DNA of 64,000 nucleotides from the NCBI RefSeq assembly GCF_008728195.1, contig NZ_CP031598.1:1240001-1304000 (forward strand), given 5' to 3'. The stretch is from Roseovarius indicus (GTDB taxonomy: Bacteria; Pseudomonadota; Alphaproteobacteria; Rhodobacterales; Rhodobacteraceae). The position numbers and the translations under genes were made by a program. Below the pieces are notes generated by a model. That model ran no database searches. It saw nothing but the letters and a program-made list of their open reading frames with translations, and was not told the DNA's origin. Below, piece by piece: positions 7,494 to 16,400 of the stretch (its first letter is position 1; each line of letters opens with the position of its first letter).

Positions 7494-9335
7494 ATGCCAG
7501 GTTTTGAGGGCTCCTTTCAACAGTACGACTGCGTTGCCGACACGCATCATGGCGTTTCGATGCGCGACGGGGCCGTGCTCTATGCCGATGTCTACCGTCC
7601 GGCCCTGTCCGGGCAGGCCGTCGAAGGCAAATGGCCCGTCCTGCTCGAACGCACCCCCTACAACAAGGACCGTCTCTCGTATTCGGTATCGGGCCGGTAC
7701 TTCGCCAAGCGTGGGTATGTCTACGTGGTGCAGGATGTCCGTGGCCGCTGGTCTTCCGAGGGTAATTTCGCGTTCCTGCGCAACGAGGCCGACGACGGTG
7801 AAGACACGATGACCTGGCTGGCAAGCCAGCCCTGGTGCGGCGACCGGATCGGAACGGTGGGCATTTCCTACACCACCGCCACGCAGCAGGCCCTTGCGAT
7901 ACGCCACCCCGAGAAGCTTGCCACGCAGGTGCTCTTCGACGGCGCCTACAACTACTTCCGCCAGACGATGCGCCACGGCGGCGCCTGCGAATACGCCATC
8001 GCCTTTCAGTATTCCGTCTCCATGGCCCGCACCGGCAAACAGGCTGTCGCCAACCCCCGGATCCGCGCCCAGCTCGACGAGATGTGGAAGGACCTGCCGA
8101 AATGGCTGCGTCACCAGCCGTTGCGCCAGGGCGCCTCGCCACTCCGGCTGACACCCGACTACGAACAATGGTTCTTCGACATGCTCACCAAGTCGGATTA
8201 CGAGGACTGGTGGAAAACGCCCGACCTCGCGATCGAGGAGTATATCGACGACTACCCGGACATTCCCTTGCTCTTCGAAACCTCGTGGTACGGCCACCAT
8301 ATCACCGCCACCCTGTGGAAATACGAACAACTCAAGAACCGCCACAAGACGCCCAAGAAGCTGATCATCGGCACATGGCTGCACGGCGGCGACATGTTCG
8401 TCCAGACCTGGGCGGGCGATGTCGATTTCGGCTCGGCAGCGGCGCTGGAAGACAACAATTCCCTGCGCCTCCGTTGGCTCGACCACCAGATGAAGGGCAT
8501 GACCACCGGGCTCGATGAAGAGGCCCCGGTGCAGCTCTTCGTGATGGGCGGCGGCAGCGGCCGCAAGGATGCGATGGGCCGTCTCTCGCACGGTGGGCGC
8601 TGGCGGGACGAGCAGGAATGGCCGCTCGCCCGCACCCGGATGACGACCTTCCACCTCAATCCGGACGGCCGGCTTGCGGAACAGGCACCGCCGGAAGATG
8701 CCGCGCCCATCACCTACGACTTCGATCCCGCCAACCCGGTCCCGACCGTTGGTGGAAACTTCACCAATTACGGCACGACCGGCTTCCTCGAAGGCGGTGG
8801 GTACAACCAGAACAGCGGCACGATGTCCGGCGACCACAGCCCCGACCTGCCGCTTGCCGTCCGCCCCGACGTGATCGTCTTCCGCACCGACCCTCTCGAA
8901 GATGGCGTCGAGGTCACCGGTGTCGTGACCTGCACGCTTTTCGTCAGCTCCTCGGCGCCCGACACGGATTTCACGGTCAAGCTCATCGACGAGTACCCCC
9001 CGAACGAGGATTACCCCAACGGCTATGCCCTGAACCTCGGAGATTCCATCCTTCGGATGCGGTATCGCGACGGATACGACCGCGCCGAGCTGATGACCCC
9101 CGGCGAAGTCTACGAAGTTCAGCTGCGGCTTCAGGCCACCAGCAACTTCTTCGCCCCCGGGCACCGCATCCGGATCGATATCTCCAGCTCCAACAGCCCG
9201 CATTACGACGTGAACCCCAACACCGGCGAACCCCTCGGGCTCAACCGGTGCCAGCAGGTCGCGCGCCAGTCCCTGTACGTCGATCGGGTCAGGTCATCGC
9301 ATGTCGACCTCCCGATCATTCCACCTGAAGCTTAA
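7494..9335 (+). CDS. CocE/NonD family hydrolase with an altered catalytic acid
   Basis: Alpha/beta hydrolase of the X-Pro dipeptidyl-peptidase/cocaine-esterase family, 613 aa, with no signal peptide and so probably cytoplasmic. The N-terminal hydrolase domain is followed by a jelly-roll X-Pro C-terminal domain from about residue 330 (GGNFTNYG, VVTCTLFVSSSAPDTDFTVKL). The nucleophile serine lies in GISYTTAT (about Ser125; the family has GxSYxG) and the histidine in IIGTWLHGG (about His297). The catalytic aspartate expected in GWYD is glycine here (SWYGHH, about residue 267). ATG 7494 follows AGAAGGA. Its place between transporter genes suggests it cleaves an imported amide or ester, but the triad change makes the activity uncertain. 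Confidence 0.82.
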   Translation: MPGFEGSFQQYDCVADTHHGVSMRDGAVLYADVYRPALSGQAVEGKWPVLLERTPYNKDRLSYSVSGRYFAKRGYVYVVQDVRGRWSSEGNFAFLRNEADDGEDTMTWLASQPWCGDRIGTVGISYTTATQQALAIRHPEKLATQVLFDGAYNYFRQTMRHGGACEYAIAFQYSVSMARTGKQAVANPRIRAQLDEMWKDLPKWLRHQPLRQGASPLRLTPDYEQWFFDMLTKSDYEDWWKTPDLAIEEYIDDYPDIPLLFETSWYGHHITATLWKYEQLKNRHKTPKKLIIGTWLHGGDMFVQTWAGDVDFGSAAALEDNNSLRLRWLDHQMKGMTTGLDEEAPVQLFVMGGGSGRKDAMGRLSHGGRWRDEQEWPLARTRMTTFHLNPDGRLAEQAPPEDAAPITYDFDPANPVPTVGGNFTNYGTTGFLEGGGYNQNSGTMSGDHSPDLPLAVRPDVIVFRTDPLEDGVEVTGVVTCTLFVSSSAPDTDFTVKLIDEYPPNEDYPNGYALNLGDSILRMRYRDGYDRAELMTPGEVYEVQLRLQATSNFFAPGHRIRIDISSSNSPHYDVNPNTGEPLGLNRCQQVARQSLYVDRVRSSHVDLPIIPPEA

Positions 9336-9353
9336 CCAAAGGAGAAGATAGAA

Positions 9354-10871
9354 ATGCCAAATCGGTTTCTGAAAGGCCTGATGGCCAAGCGGCGAAGCGT
9401 GCTGATCGCATGTCTTGCCGTCATGATATCTCCGTGGCAAGCGGCTCACGCTCAATCGTCGGACAGTGAAATCGTCGTTGCGCTCGCGACAGAGCCGCCG
9501 GGCCTCGACCCGACGATGCAGGCCTCTGCCTCGGTCAGCGACGTCGTCTGGTACAACATCTACGAGGGCCTCACGCGCTACGGTCCCGACGGCAGCCTCG
9601 AACCGGGCCTGGCGGAATCCTGGTCGCGCGAAGGCGAGAACGTCTACGTCTTCAAGCTGCGCCCCGATGTCGTCTTCCACGACGGCACGCCTTTCACGTC
9701 CGAAGACGTCAAGTTCAGCTTCGAACGGAACGTGGCGGAAGAGAGCACCAACAAGCGCAAGCGCGTCTTCGAGAACTTTTCGAAAATCGAAACCCCCGAC
9801 CCGCTGACCGTTCGCATCACACTGGCTGAGCCGTCTTCCCTTCTGCCCTTCGCGCTTGCAGAGGCAACCGCGGCCATCTCCTCGCCGGCGACGGCGGACG
9901 ACAACCGGACATCCCCGGTCGGCACGGGCCCCTACAAGTTCGTCGAATGGGTGCGCGGCGACTCGATCGAGATGGAGCGGTTCGAAGACTACAACGGCCC
10001 TATCCAGCCGACGATCGACGACGTCACATTCCGCTTCCTGTCGGATGAAAACTCGCAGATCCTCGCGGTCCGCTCCGGCCAGGTCGACTACCTTCCGAGC
10101 ATCGCGGCGGTGGAAGCCGTGGAAACCATCGAAAACCAGGGCGGCTATCAGATCACCCAGGGGCAAACCCAGGGCGTGCTGTTCCTCGGCATGAACAACA
10201 AGCAGGAACCGTTCGACGACGTGAACGTGCGCCGTGCGATGTACTATGCCGTCGACCCCGAAGTGGTGAATATCGGCACCCATGCCGGCCTCGGCAAGCT
10301 GGGCGGCGCCCAGACGAACGAACTCAACCCCTACTTCGTCGATGTTCTGGGCGAACGGCAGCCCGACCCCGAGAAGGCCAGGGAACTGCTGGCCGAAGCG
10401 GGCTATCCTGACGGTTTCACCGTCAATCTCCGGGTCCTGTCGAGCCCGTCCACCCGCCGCACGGCCGAGATCCTCGTCGGTGTTCTGGCCGAATCCGGGA
10501 TCACGGTGGAGCTCGAAATCCTCGAGACAGGCCAGTGGATCGACACTGTCTTCCGTCAGAAGAACTACGACATGACGATCATTTCACACCCGGAACCCTG
10601 GGCGATCCTGAACTACACCGACCCGAACTATTTCTACCAGTATGACGGGCCGGAGTTCCGCGCCCTCATGCAGGAAGCGCAGGCCGCCACCGACGAGGAG
10701 GTCATTCGCGAGAAACTCGCCGCCGCGCAGGAACAGCTCTACGAAGATGCGCCGGTGGTCTGGATGTATGCGATGCCCCAGGTCGGTGTCGTGCGTGAAG
10801 GTCTGAAGGGCACGCGGGTCGATCTGCCCGTCTCGGCCTACCCGATCGCCGAGATGTCCTGGGAAGAGTAA
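9354..10871 (+). CDS. Peptide-type ABC transporter periplasmic binding protein (SBP_bac_5)
   Basis: Family 5 extracellular solute-binding protein, 505 aa, the usual length for DppA/OppA-type proteins. A Sec signal peptide covers about residues 1-34, ending near AAHAQ. Family hallmarks are VVWYNIYEGLTRYGPDGSL, PGLAESW, VVFHDGTPFTSEDVKFSFER and DVNVRRAMYYAVD. It follows the hydrolase by 18 bp with AAAGGAGAAG before its ATG and should supply ligand to the DppBCDF-like complex. The ligand is unknown: the fold binds peptides, opines, nickel chelates and other compounds. Confidence 0.92.
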   Translation: MPNRFLKGLMAKRRSVLIACLAVMISPWQAAHAQSSDSEIVVALATEPPGLDPTMQASASVSDVVWYNIYEGLTRYGPDGSLEPGLAESWSREGENVYVFKLRPDVVFHDGTPFTSEDVKFSFERNVAEESTNKRKRVFENFSKIETPDPLTVRITLAEPSSLLPFALAEATAAISSPATADDNRTSPVGTGPYKFVEWVRGDSIEMERFEDYNGPIQPTIDDVTFRFLSDENSQILAVRSGQVDYLPSIAAVEAVETIENQGGYQITQGQTQGVLFLGMNNKQEPFDDVNVRRAMYYAVDPEVVNIGTHAGLGKLGGAQTNELNPYFVDVLGERQPDPEKARELLAEAGYPDGFTVNLRVLSSPSTRRTAEILVGVLAESGITVELEILETGQWIDTVFRQKNYDMTIISHPEPWAILNYTDPNYFYQYDGPEFRALMQEAQAATDEEVIREKLAAAQEQLYEDAPVVWMYAMPQVGVVREGLKGTRVDLPVSAYPIAEMSWEE

Positions 10872-10883
10872 CCGTTGACCAAA

Positions 10884-10912
10884 AGGTTCGGGCTGTCCTT
10901 CAGCCCGAACCT
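10884..10912 (+). terminator. Hairpin terminator after the peptide ABC operon
   Basis: Perfect 12-bp stem (AGGTTCGGGCTG / CAGCCCGAACCT) with a 5-nt loop, starting 13 bp after the binding-protein stop codon. There is no long T-run after it, so it may act as a 3'-end stabiliser or a weak intrinsic terminator. Confidence 0.6.
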
Positions 10913-11023
10913 GCCACGAGCCGCGATAGCACGTTACGCGAACTCTCTCTTTACCAGGCTCGGACCATTCGAAAACGCGACCCCCGAGCAAGCCGCCTTG
11001 CCACCGCCAGAAGCGCGCGGTGG

Positions 11024-11062
11024 AAAGGAAAAGGGGGAACCGAACGCTGCCGATCCCCCCTT
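11024..11062 (-). terminator. Probable terminator after the molybdenum hydroxylase operon
   Basis: Read on the minus strand, downstream of the large-subunit stop codon, there is a 7-bp stem (AAGGGGG at 11031-11037 paired with CCCCCTT at 11056-11062) followed by a T-rich tail. The loop is long (18 nt), so confidence is moderate. Confidence 0.4.
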
Positions 11063-11085
11063 CACACAAGTCTCAAATCGCGACG

Positions 11086-13272
11086 TCAGCCGAAATCATG
11101 CTTTGACAGGGGCAGGCTTCGAATGCGCCGCCCGGTCAGTGCGGACACCGCGTTCACGATGGCGGGCGGCACGGCAGGCAGGCCAGGCTCGCCCACACCC
11201 CCCATCTCGGCGCCGCTTTCCACGATCTCGACATGCACGTTCGGCATCTGGTCCGGCCGCAGGAACGGGTACATGTCGAAGTTCCGTGCCGTCGGCTCGC
11301 CGTTTTCATATACGAGCTCTTCAACCAGCGCCTCGGACGTGCCCAGCGCAGCCGCGGATTGCACCTGCGCTTCGATCACGGCCGGGTTGACGATCTGCCC
11401 TGGGTCCAGTGCGATCCAGAGATCGTGAACCCGAACCTCGCCACCGTCGATCGAGACCTCGGCAATCGCGGCCGCTTCCGACCCGAACGGAGAGGCCATC
11501 GCCACGCCACGCGCGCGGCGGCTGCCATCCTCTGCCTCGAACGGTCCGCGTTTCCAGCCGCCCGAGCTTTCGACGACCCGCTCCAGCAGCGTGCGCAGGC
11601 GATCGGACCCCGTCAGCAACCTGCGCCGCATCTCGACCGGATCCTGCCCACCGGCATCGGCCAGCTCATCAAGGAAGCACTCGTACATGTAATCATGCAT
11701 CGAGTGGCCGACCGCGCGCCAATAGCCGATGACAGCCGGGTTCGGCTGGAACAACTGCCCGACACGGCTGTTCGGGATCGCATAGGATTTCCCCGAAATG
11801 CCTTCCGTCGCAGAGGCGTCGCTGCCGGGTTTGGCGTTGTACCACCGTCCAGTCGGGCCTTCGCCGACAACCTCGGCCACAAGGGCCGTCGGCCCGTCCG
11901 GCTCCACTGCGCCGCGGAAACGGGCCAGTCCGAGCGGGCGCACGGCGTCGCGCAGGAAATCCTCCTCGCGGCTCCAGATCAGCTTGACCGGCCGGCCGAC
12001 CGCCTTGGCAAGCTGGATCGCTTGGGGAAAGGGGTTTGATGTCTCGTAAAGGAAATGCCGCCCGAAGAACCCCCCGAGAAGCTGAGAGTTGATCCGCACA
12101 TTCGCGGGCTCGATTCCGGCAGCGGTGGCCGCCGCTTCGCGGAACATCTCGGGCGCCTGGTTGGGCAGCCACAGATCCAGCGAACCATCATCGTTGAACC
12201 GGGCCGTGGCCGATGGCGGCTCAAGCTGGCCGTGGACAAGGAACGGCGCGTCGTAGACAGCCTCGATCACCGTGTCGGTATTGGCAAGCGTCGCCTCCGC
12301 ATCGCCCCGCGCCTCGACCTCGACGACCTCACCCTGCGCCGCCTCGAGCATGTCGCGGAACCCGGCGGAAGAGAAGCTTTCCGGCATCGGCCATTTCGCG
12401 TCTCCCTCGGTCCATTCGACCTCCATCGCGTCGATCGCGCGGCGGGCCTGCCAGAACCGGTCGGCGACCACGGCAACCGCGCCGTTCAGCACATGCACCG
12501 AGTGCACACCGCGCATCGCCTCGATGTCCTCGCGATTGACCACCGCACCGGCGGAAAGGCCAAGCCGCGGCGCATGTTTGACCGCCGCCAGCAGCATGCC
12601 CTCGACCTCGACATCGATGCCGTATTTCGCCTGACCGGTCGATTTCTCATGAATGTCGAGCCGCGGTTCCGGGCTGCGGATCCAGCGGAACTCGGACGGA
12701 TCGCGCAAGGTCACATCCGCGGGCACCGGCATGTCCATCGCGGCCGTCGCCAGCTCGCCATATCCGGCGCGGCGACCGCTCGCATTATGCAGAACAGCAC
12801 CCGGCTCCGTCGTCAGCTCGGACGCGTCGACGCCCCATTCCTGCGCGGCCGCCTCGATCAGCATGGCCCGGGCCGAAGCGCCCAGTTGACGCATGATCGG
12901 ATAGGACGTGCGGGTCGAGGCGCTGCCGCCGGTCAGGCGGAAGCCCCCCATGAGGCCATAGGGGTTCCCCGCCGGCGCGCTTTCCACGGTAAACTGTGAT
13001 GGCGCAAGGTCGAGCTCTTCGCCCACGATCTGCGCAAGCGCGGTAAAGATGCCCTGACCGCCCTCGATGAACGGGCTGAGCAGGCGGGCCGTGCCGTCCT
13101 GTCGAAGTTCGAGAAAGGCCTGAACGTCCGGGGGCTGTGCCCCCGCCGCCTCTTGTGCCCGACCCTGGCGGGCGGGCAGCGTCGTCGTCAGGACAAGGGA
13201 GCCCGTTCCGGCAAGGAAGGCGCGGCGGGAGACGTTGAGCGGGCGGCGCGGCTGTCTTTGCATGGCTGTCAT
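11086..13272 (-). CDS. Xanthine dehydrogenase family molybdopterin-binding subunit (IorB-like), Tat-exported
   Basis: Large catalytic subunit of a two-component molybdenum hydroxylase of the isoquinoline 1-oxidoreductase/aldehyde oxidase type, 728 aa. The N-terminus has a twin-arginine signal (SRRAFLAGTG at about residues 15-24), so the folded enzyme should be exported. An ALDH_C-like domain (RSPEPRLDIHEKSTGQAKYG) is followed by molybdopterin-binding segments including GGFFGRHF and EPGLPAVPPAIVNAV near the C-terminus, the latter carrying the family's catalytic glutamate region. The gene starts 3 bp after the iron-sulfur subunit gene. No cytochrome or FAD subunit is adjacent. The substrate (an N-heterocycle or aldehyde) is not evident. 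Confidence 0.88.
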   Translation of the reverse strand: MTAMQRQPRRPLNVSRRAFLAGTGSLVLTTTLPARQGRAQEAAGAQPPDVQAFLELRQDGTARLLSPFIEGGQGIFTALAQIVGEELDLAPSQFTVESAPAGNPYGLMGGFRLTGGSASTRTSYPIMRQLGASARAMLIEAAAQEWGVDASELTTEPGAVLHNASGRRAGYGELATAAMDMPVPADVTLRDPSEFRWIRSPEPRLDIHEKSTGQAKYGIDVEVEGMLLAAVKHAPRLGLSAGAVVNREDIEAMRGVHSVHVLNGAVAVVADRFWQARRAIDAMEVEWTEGDAKWPMPESFSSAGFRDMLEAAQGEVVEVEARGDAEATLANTDTVIEAVYDAPFLVHGQLEPPSATARFNDDGSLDLWLPNQAPEMFREAAATAAGIEPANVRINSQLLGGFFGRHFLYETSNPFPQAIQLAKAVGRPVKLIWSREEDFLRDAVRPLGLARFRGAVEPDGPTALVAEVVGEGPTGRWYNAKPGSDASATEGISGKSYAIPNSRVGQLFQPNPAVIGYWRAVGHSMHDYMYECFLDELADAGGQDPVEMRRRLLTGSDRLRTLLERVVESSGGWKRGPFEAEDGSRRARGVAMASPFGSEAAAIAEVSIDGGEVRVHDLWIALDPGQIVNPAVIEAQVQSAAALGTSEALVEELVYENGEPTARNFDMYPFLRPDQMPNVHVEIVESGAEMGGVGEPGLPAVPPAIVNAVSALTGRRIRSLPLSKHDFG

Positions 13273-13275
13273 TGC

Positions 13276-13722
13276 TCAGGCCTCCGACGCGCTGCGCACC
13301 GCGTCGCGGATCTTGTTGTACGTCCCGCACCGGCACAGGTTCACCATGGCGCCCGCGATGTCGTCATCGCTCGGGTTCGGCGTGTCATTCAGCAGCGACG
13401 TCGCCGTCAACACCTGGCCCGACTGGCAATAGCCGCATTGCGGCACCTGGTTTTCCACCCAGGCCGCCACGACCTTCCGGCCCGTCTCGGTCTCTTCCAC
13501 AGTTTCGATCGTCGTGATCTCGGCATCCAGAACGCTGTCCGCAGGGGTCACGCAGGACCGCGTGGGATAGCCGTCGACAAGCACGGTACAGGCGCCGCAC
13601 TGGGCGATGCCGCACCCGTATTTCGTGCCGGTAAGGCCAAGCTCTTCGCGTATCACCCAGAGAAGGGGGGTATCGGGCTCGACGTCGACATCGTGAGTCG
13701 TACCGTTGATGTTCAGCTGCAT
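13276..13722 (-). CDS. (2Fe-2S)-binding subunit of molybdenum hydroxylase (IorA-like)
   Basis: Small iron-sulfur subunit, 148 aa, near the usual length for IorA/CoxS proteins. A plant-type ferredoxin [2Fe-2S] site lies in the N-terminal half (YGCGIAQCGACTVLVDG plus a later Cys in RSCVTP) and a second helical [2Fe-2S] site in the C-terminal half (PQCGYCQSGQV and NLCRCGTY). It passes electrons from the molybdenum centre of the adjacent large subunit. ATG 13722 is chosen because it follows ACAGGAG and matches the family N-terminus MQLNINGTTHDVDV. It has no signal peptide and is probably co-exported with the Tat-tagged partner. Confidence 0.9.
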   Translation of the reverse strand: MQLNINGTTHDVDVEPDTPLLWVIREELGLTGTKYGCGIAQCGACTVLVDGYPTRSCVTPADSVLDAEITTIETVEETETGRKVVAAWVENQVPQCGYCQSGQVLTATSLLNDTPNPSDDDIAGAMVNLCRCGTYNKIRDAVRSASEA

Positions 13723-14172
13723 GTGGTCTCCTGTCATCCAAGATCGTGTGGCTGGCGAGTACCGGGCGCGCGACGGCCATGCTGACAAATCGGCGCGCAT
13801 TACGGTGATCGCGGACAATATCGGACCGTATGTAGACGCTGCTGACCGGCTGTCTAAGGGCCCCTGCCTTATAGCGTTGATGAAGCTGAATCATGAATGG
13901 CGGCTGCGCTTCGGGACGGCCGCGCTCCGGGCGGGCCCTTGGCGCTTGCGCTGTCGGATTTCGTCGGTTGCGACGATCCCGGGAAAGATGTCCGGCCTTA
14001 TGTAGCCGGGTAACGACCGCCGCGTCGGCGCGGCCATCGGGCCAGACCGCCGAGCGGCTGGATAAATGCGCCCGTGCGGTTGCTTGTTTCCGGCGAGCAG
14101 GGCTACATGGCGGGCGCCGGGCCCGGCCCTGATGCCGGCCCCACGTTCTTAGCCTGTGAAGGATAGTAGACC
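13723..14172. other. 450-bp divergent intergenic region
   Basis: Lies between the iorA-like gene (leftward) and the acyl-CoA dehydrogenase gene (rightward). It must hold promoters for both. The only clear element is the TCGTCG-N4-CGACGA palindrome at 13961-13977. Short open frames here have no family resemblance and no good ribosome-binding site. Confidence 0.6.
13961..13977. promoter_or_regulatory. TCGTCG-N4-CGACGA palindrome, site A
   Basis: TCGTCGGTTGCGACGAT, with 6-bp inverted arms and a 4-bp spacer, 196 bp upstream of the acyl-CoA dehydrogenase start. It shares a 20-bp identical core with site B. Inferred operator for the MalT-like activator encoded at 22613-25315. Confidence 0.6.
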
Positions 14173-15378
14173 ATGGATTTCAGAATTTCCGCCGACCTCG
14201 AAAACACCCGCCGCCGGATCGCGGCATTCGTCGAGGAAAGGCTTCTCCCGCTGGAGGCGGACAAGGCGAGTTATGACGACCATGAGAACATTGCCCTCGA
14301 CGTGCTGGAGCGCGAACGCGCCGCGGCCCGCGAGGCGGGGCTGTGGTGCCTGCAGATGCCGCGTGAACTTGGCGGCGGCGGGCTGGGCAAGGCCGGGATG
14401 GCCGTCTGCTACGAAGAGATGAACCGCTCGATCTTCGGGCCGGTCGTGTTCAACTCGGCCGCGCCGGACGATGGCAACATGATGGTTCTGGGCGCGCTGG
14501 GCACCGAGGCGCAGCAGGAGCGCTGGCTGCAGCCGATCATGCGGGGCGAGGTGCGCTCGGCCTTTGCCATGACCGAACCGCACCCCGGCGGCGGCTCCGA
14601 CCCGGGGATGATGCAGACCCGCGCCGAGAAGCGCGGCGACCGCTACGTCGTTCACGGCCGCAAGTGGTTCATCACCGGCGCCGACGAGGCCGCCCATTTC
14701 ATCCTGCTCGCCCGCACGTCGGATGACGCGCGCCGCGGACACACCGCGTTCCTCTTCCACCGCGACGATCCGGGTTGGCGCATCGAACGCCGTATCCCGA
14801 TCATGGGCCCGGAAGAGCATGGCGGCCATTGCGAGATCGTCTTCGACGGGCTCGAGATACCGGAAGAGAACGTCATTCTCGAAGAGGGGCGCGGCATGAA
14901 GGTCACCCAGACCCGCCTCGGCCCGGCACGCCTGACCCACTGCATGCGCTGGCTGGGTCTGGCCAAGCGCTGCATGGAGATAGCCACCGAATACGCCGAG
15001 GTGCGCGAAGGCTTCGGCCAGCGCCTGATCGAGCGCGAAAGCGTGGCGCAGATGCTGGGCGACGTCGCCATGCGCATCGAGGTCGGCCGCATGCTGGTGA
15101 TGAAGGCCGCGCAGGAGATCGATCGCGGCGGCTTCGCCAAGAAAGAGATCTCGATGGCCAAGATCCAGGTGGCCAACGTGCTGCACGACGCCGCCGACGT
15201 GGCGATTCAGATCAACGGCGCCCGCGGCTATTCGAAGGATACCGTCGTGGAGTGGATCTACCGCTATGCCCGCCAGGCCCGCCTCGTCGACGGCGCCGAC
15301 GAGGTGCACCGCATGATCCTCAGCCGCGAACTGCGCTCGGAAGGCCGCGACTTCTGGCGCTGGGGCGTGGCGGAGTAA
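14173..15378 (+). CDS. Acyl-CoA dehydrogenase, ACAD10/11-like
   Basis: FAD-dependent acyl-CoA dehydrogenase fold protein, 401 aa. FAD- and substrate-binding segments seen include FAMTEPHPGGGSDP (about residues 134-147), KWFITGADEAAHFI and the C-terminal INGARGYSKD. At the position of the catalytic glutamate of medium-chain enzymes (YEGTxQ) it reads VDGADEVH, so the residue is aspartate, as in ACAD10/11-type proteins. It sits 5 bp upstream of an APH-fold kinase gene, the pairing found in 4-hydroxyacyl-CoA catabolism (LvaC with LvaA in Pseudomonas putida; ACAD10/11 carry the kinase fused). Inferred role: elimination from a 4-phosphoacyl-CoA rather than plain dehydrogenation. Confidence 0.85.
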   Translation: MDFRISADLENTRRRIAAFVEERLLPLEADKASYDDHENIALDVLERERAAAREAGLWCLQMPRELGGGGLGKAGMAVCYEEMNRSIFGPVVFNSAAPDDGNMMVLGALGTEAQQERWLQPIMRGEVRSAFAMTEPHPGGGSDPGMMQTRAEKRGDRYVVHGRKWFITGADEAAHFILLARTSDDARRGHTAFLFHRDDPGWRIERRIPIMGPEEHGGHCEIVFDGLEIPEENVILEEGRGMKVTQTRLGPARLTHCMRWLGLAKRCMEIATEYAEVREGFGQRLIERESVAQMLGDVAMRIEVGRMLVMKAAQEIDRGGFAKKEISMAKIQVANVLHDAADVAIQINGARGYSKDTVVEWIYRYARQARLVDGADEVHRMILSRELRSEGRDFWRWGVAE

Positions 15379-15383
15379 TCGGG

Positions 15384-16391
15384 ATGAGCGAAACGGATTT
15401 CGACCCGGCCCGCCTTCAGGCCGTGCTCGACGCTGAACTCGGCGCCGCCCCGGTGTCCGAACTGACGCGCATTTCGGGCGGCCAGTCGAACCCCACCTAT
15501 TTCGTCACCCACGGTGATCGCCGGATGGTGCTGCGCAAGCAGCCGAACGGCGAGATCCTGAAAGGGGCCCATGCCATCGACCGCGAACACCGCGTGATGA
15601 AGGCGTTGGGCCCCACCGATGTGCCCGTCCCCGACGCGGTGCTCTTTCACGACGACCCGGACGCGCTCGGCACGCCCTTCTACCTGATGGAGCGGCTCGA
15701 CGGCCGCGTGTTCGACGATTGCTCGCTTCCCGGCATGGCGCCTGACGAGCGCCACGCCATCTATCTCGGCATGGCCGACGCCATGGCCAAGATGCACGCC
15801 GTTGACCCGGCCCAGATCGGCCTTGGCGACTACGGCAAGCCCGGCAATTACTTCGCCCGGCAGGTCGGGCGATGGACGAAACAGCTTCACGGCTCCACGG
15901 GCGAGCCCATCCCTGAACTGCATCGCCTCTCGGAATGGCTCGAGGCGAACCTCCCCGAGGATGACGGCAAGAGCGTCATCGCCCATGGCGATTTCCGCCT
16001 CGGCAACCTGATGTTCCACCCCACCGAACCCCGGGTGATCGCCATCCTCGATTGGGAACTGTCAACCCTGGGCCACCCGCTGGCCGACCTGGGCTATTGC
16101 TGCATGACCTGGCACACCACGCCCGAGGAATACGGCGGCATCCGGGGACTCGACCTCGAAAATCTTGGCATCCCCGCGAAAGACACGTTCGTCGCGCATT
16201 ACGAGAAACAGGCCGCCTCCGGCCGTCTGAGCGATTTCCACGTCATCTTCTCGCTCTTCCGCTTCGGCGTGATCTTCGTCGGCATCGCCGACCGCGCCCG
16301 GGCTGGCACGGCCGCCGGCTCCGATGCCGCGCGTCTGGCGCCGCTGGCCCAGGCCTTCGGCCGGCGCGGGCTCGAACTGATCGACGGCTGA
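15384..16391 (+). CDS. Phosphotransferase (APH fold), LvaA/ACAD10-kinase-like
   Basis: Aminoglycoside-phosphotransferase-fold kinase, 335 aa. An N-terminal lobe with RISGGQSNPTYFV and RMVLRKQPNGEIL (the nucleotide-anchoring lysine region) is followed by the catalytic loop HGDFRLGNLMF at about residues 201-211 and the metal-binding AILDWELSTLGHPLADLGY. The set of motifs is complete, so it should be an active kinase. ATG 15384 lies 5 bp after the dehydrogenase stop with GGG ahead. Context suggests it phosphorylates the hydroxyl of a 4-hydroxyacyl-CoA so that the neighbouring dehydrogenase can eliminate phosphate. That role is inferred from the LvaA family. Confidence 0.85.
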   Translation: MSETDFDPARLQAVLDAELGAAPVSELTRISGGQSNPTYFVTHGDRRMVLRKQPNGEILKGAHAIDREHRVMKALGPTDVPVPDAVLFHDDPDALGTPFYLMERLDGRVFDDCSLPGMAPDERHAIYLGMADAMAKMHAVDPAQIGLGDYGKPGNYFARQVGRWTKQLHGSTGEPIPELHRLSEWLEANLPEDDGKSVIAHGDFRLGNLMFHPTEPRVIAILDWELSTLGHPLADLGYCCMTWHTTPEEYGGIRGLDLENLGIPAKDTFVAHYEKQAASGRLSDFHVIFSLFRFGVIFVGIADRARAGTAAGSDAARLAPLAQAFGRRGLELIDG

Positions 16392-16400
16392 GGCGCGAAT

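Noticed and set aside
6225..9203. Open frame of 992 codons on the minus strand opposite the DppF-like and hydrolase genes
   Set aside because: Antisense to genes with intact Walker and hydrolase motifs; composition is typical of a reverse-strand shadow.
13706..14132. Short forward open frames in the iorA/acyl-CoA dehydrogenase gap
   Set aside because: They overlap the iorA-like start, lack good ribosome sites and run across the palindrome at 13961-13977; non-coding promoter DNA is the better reading.
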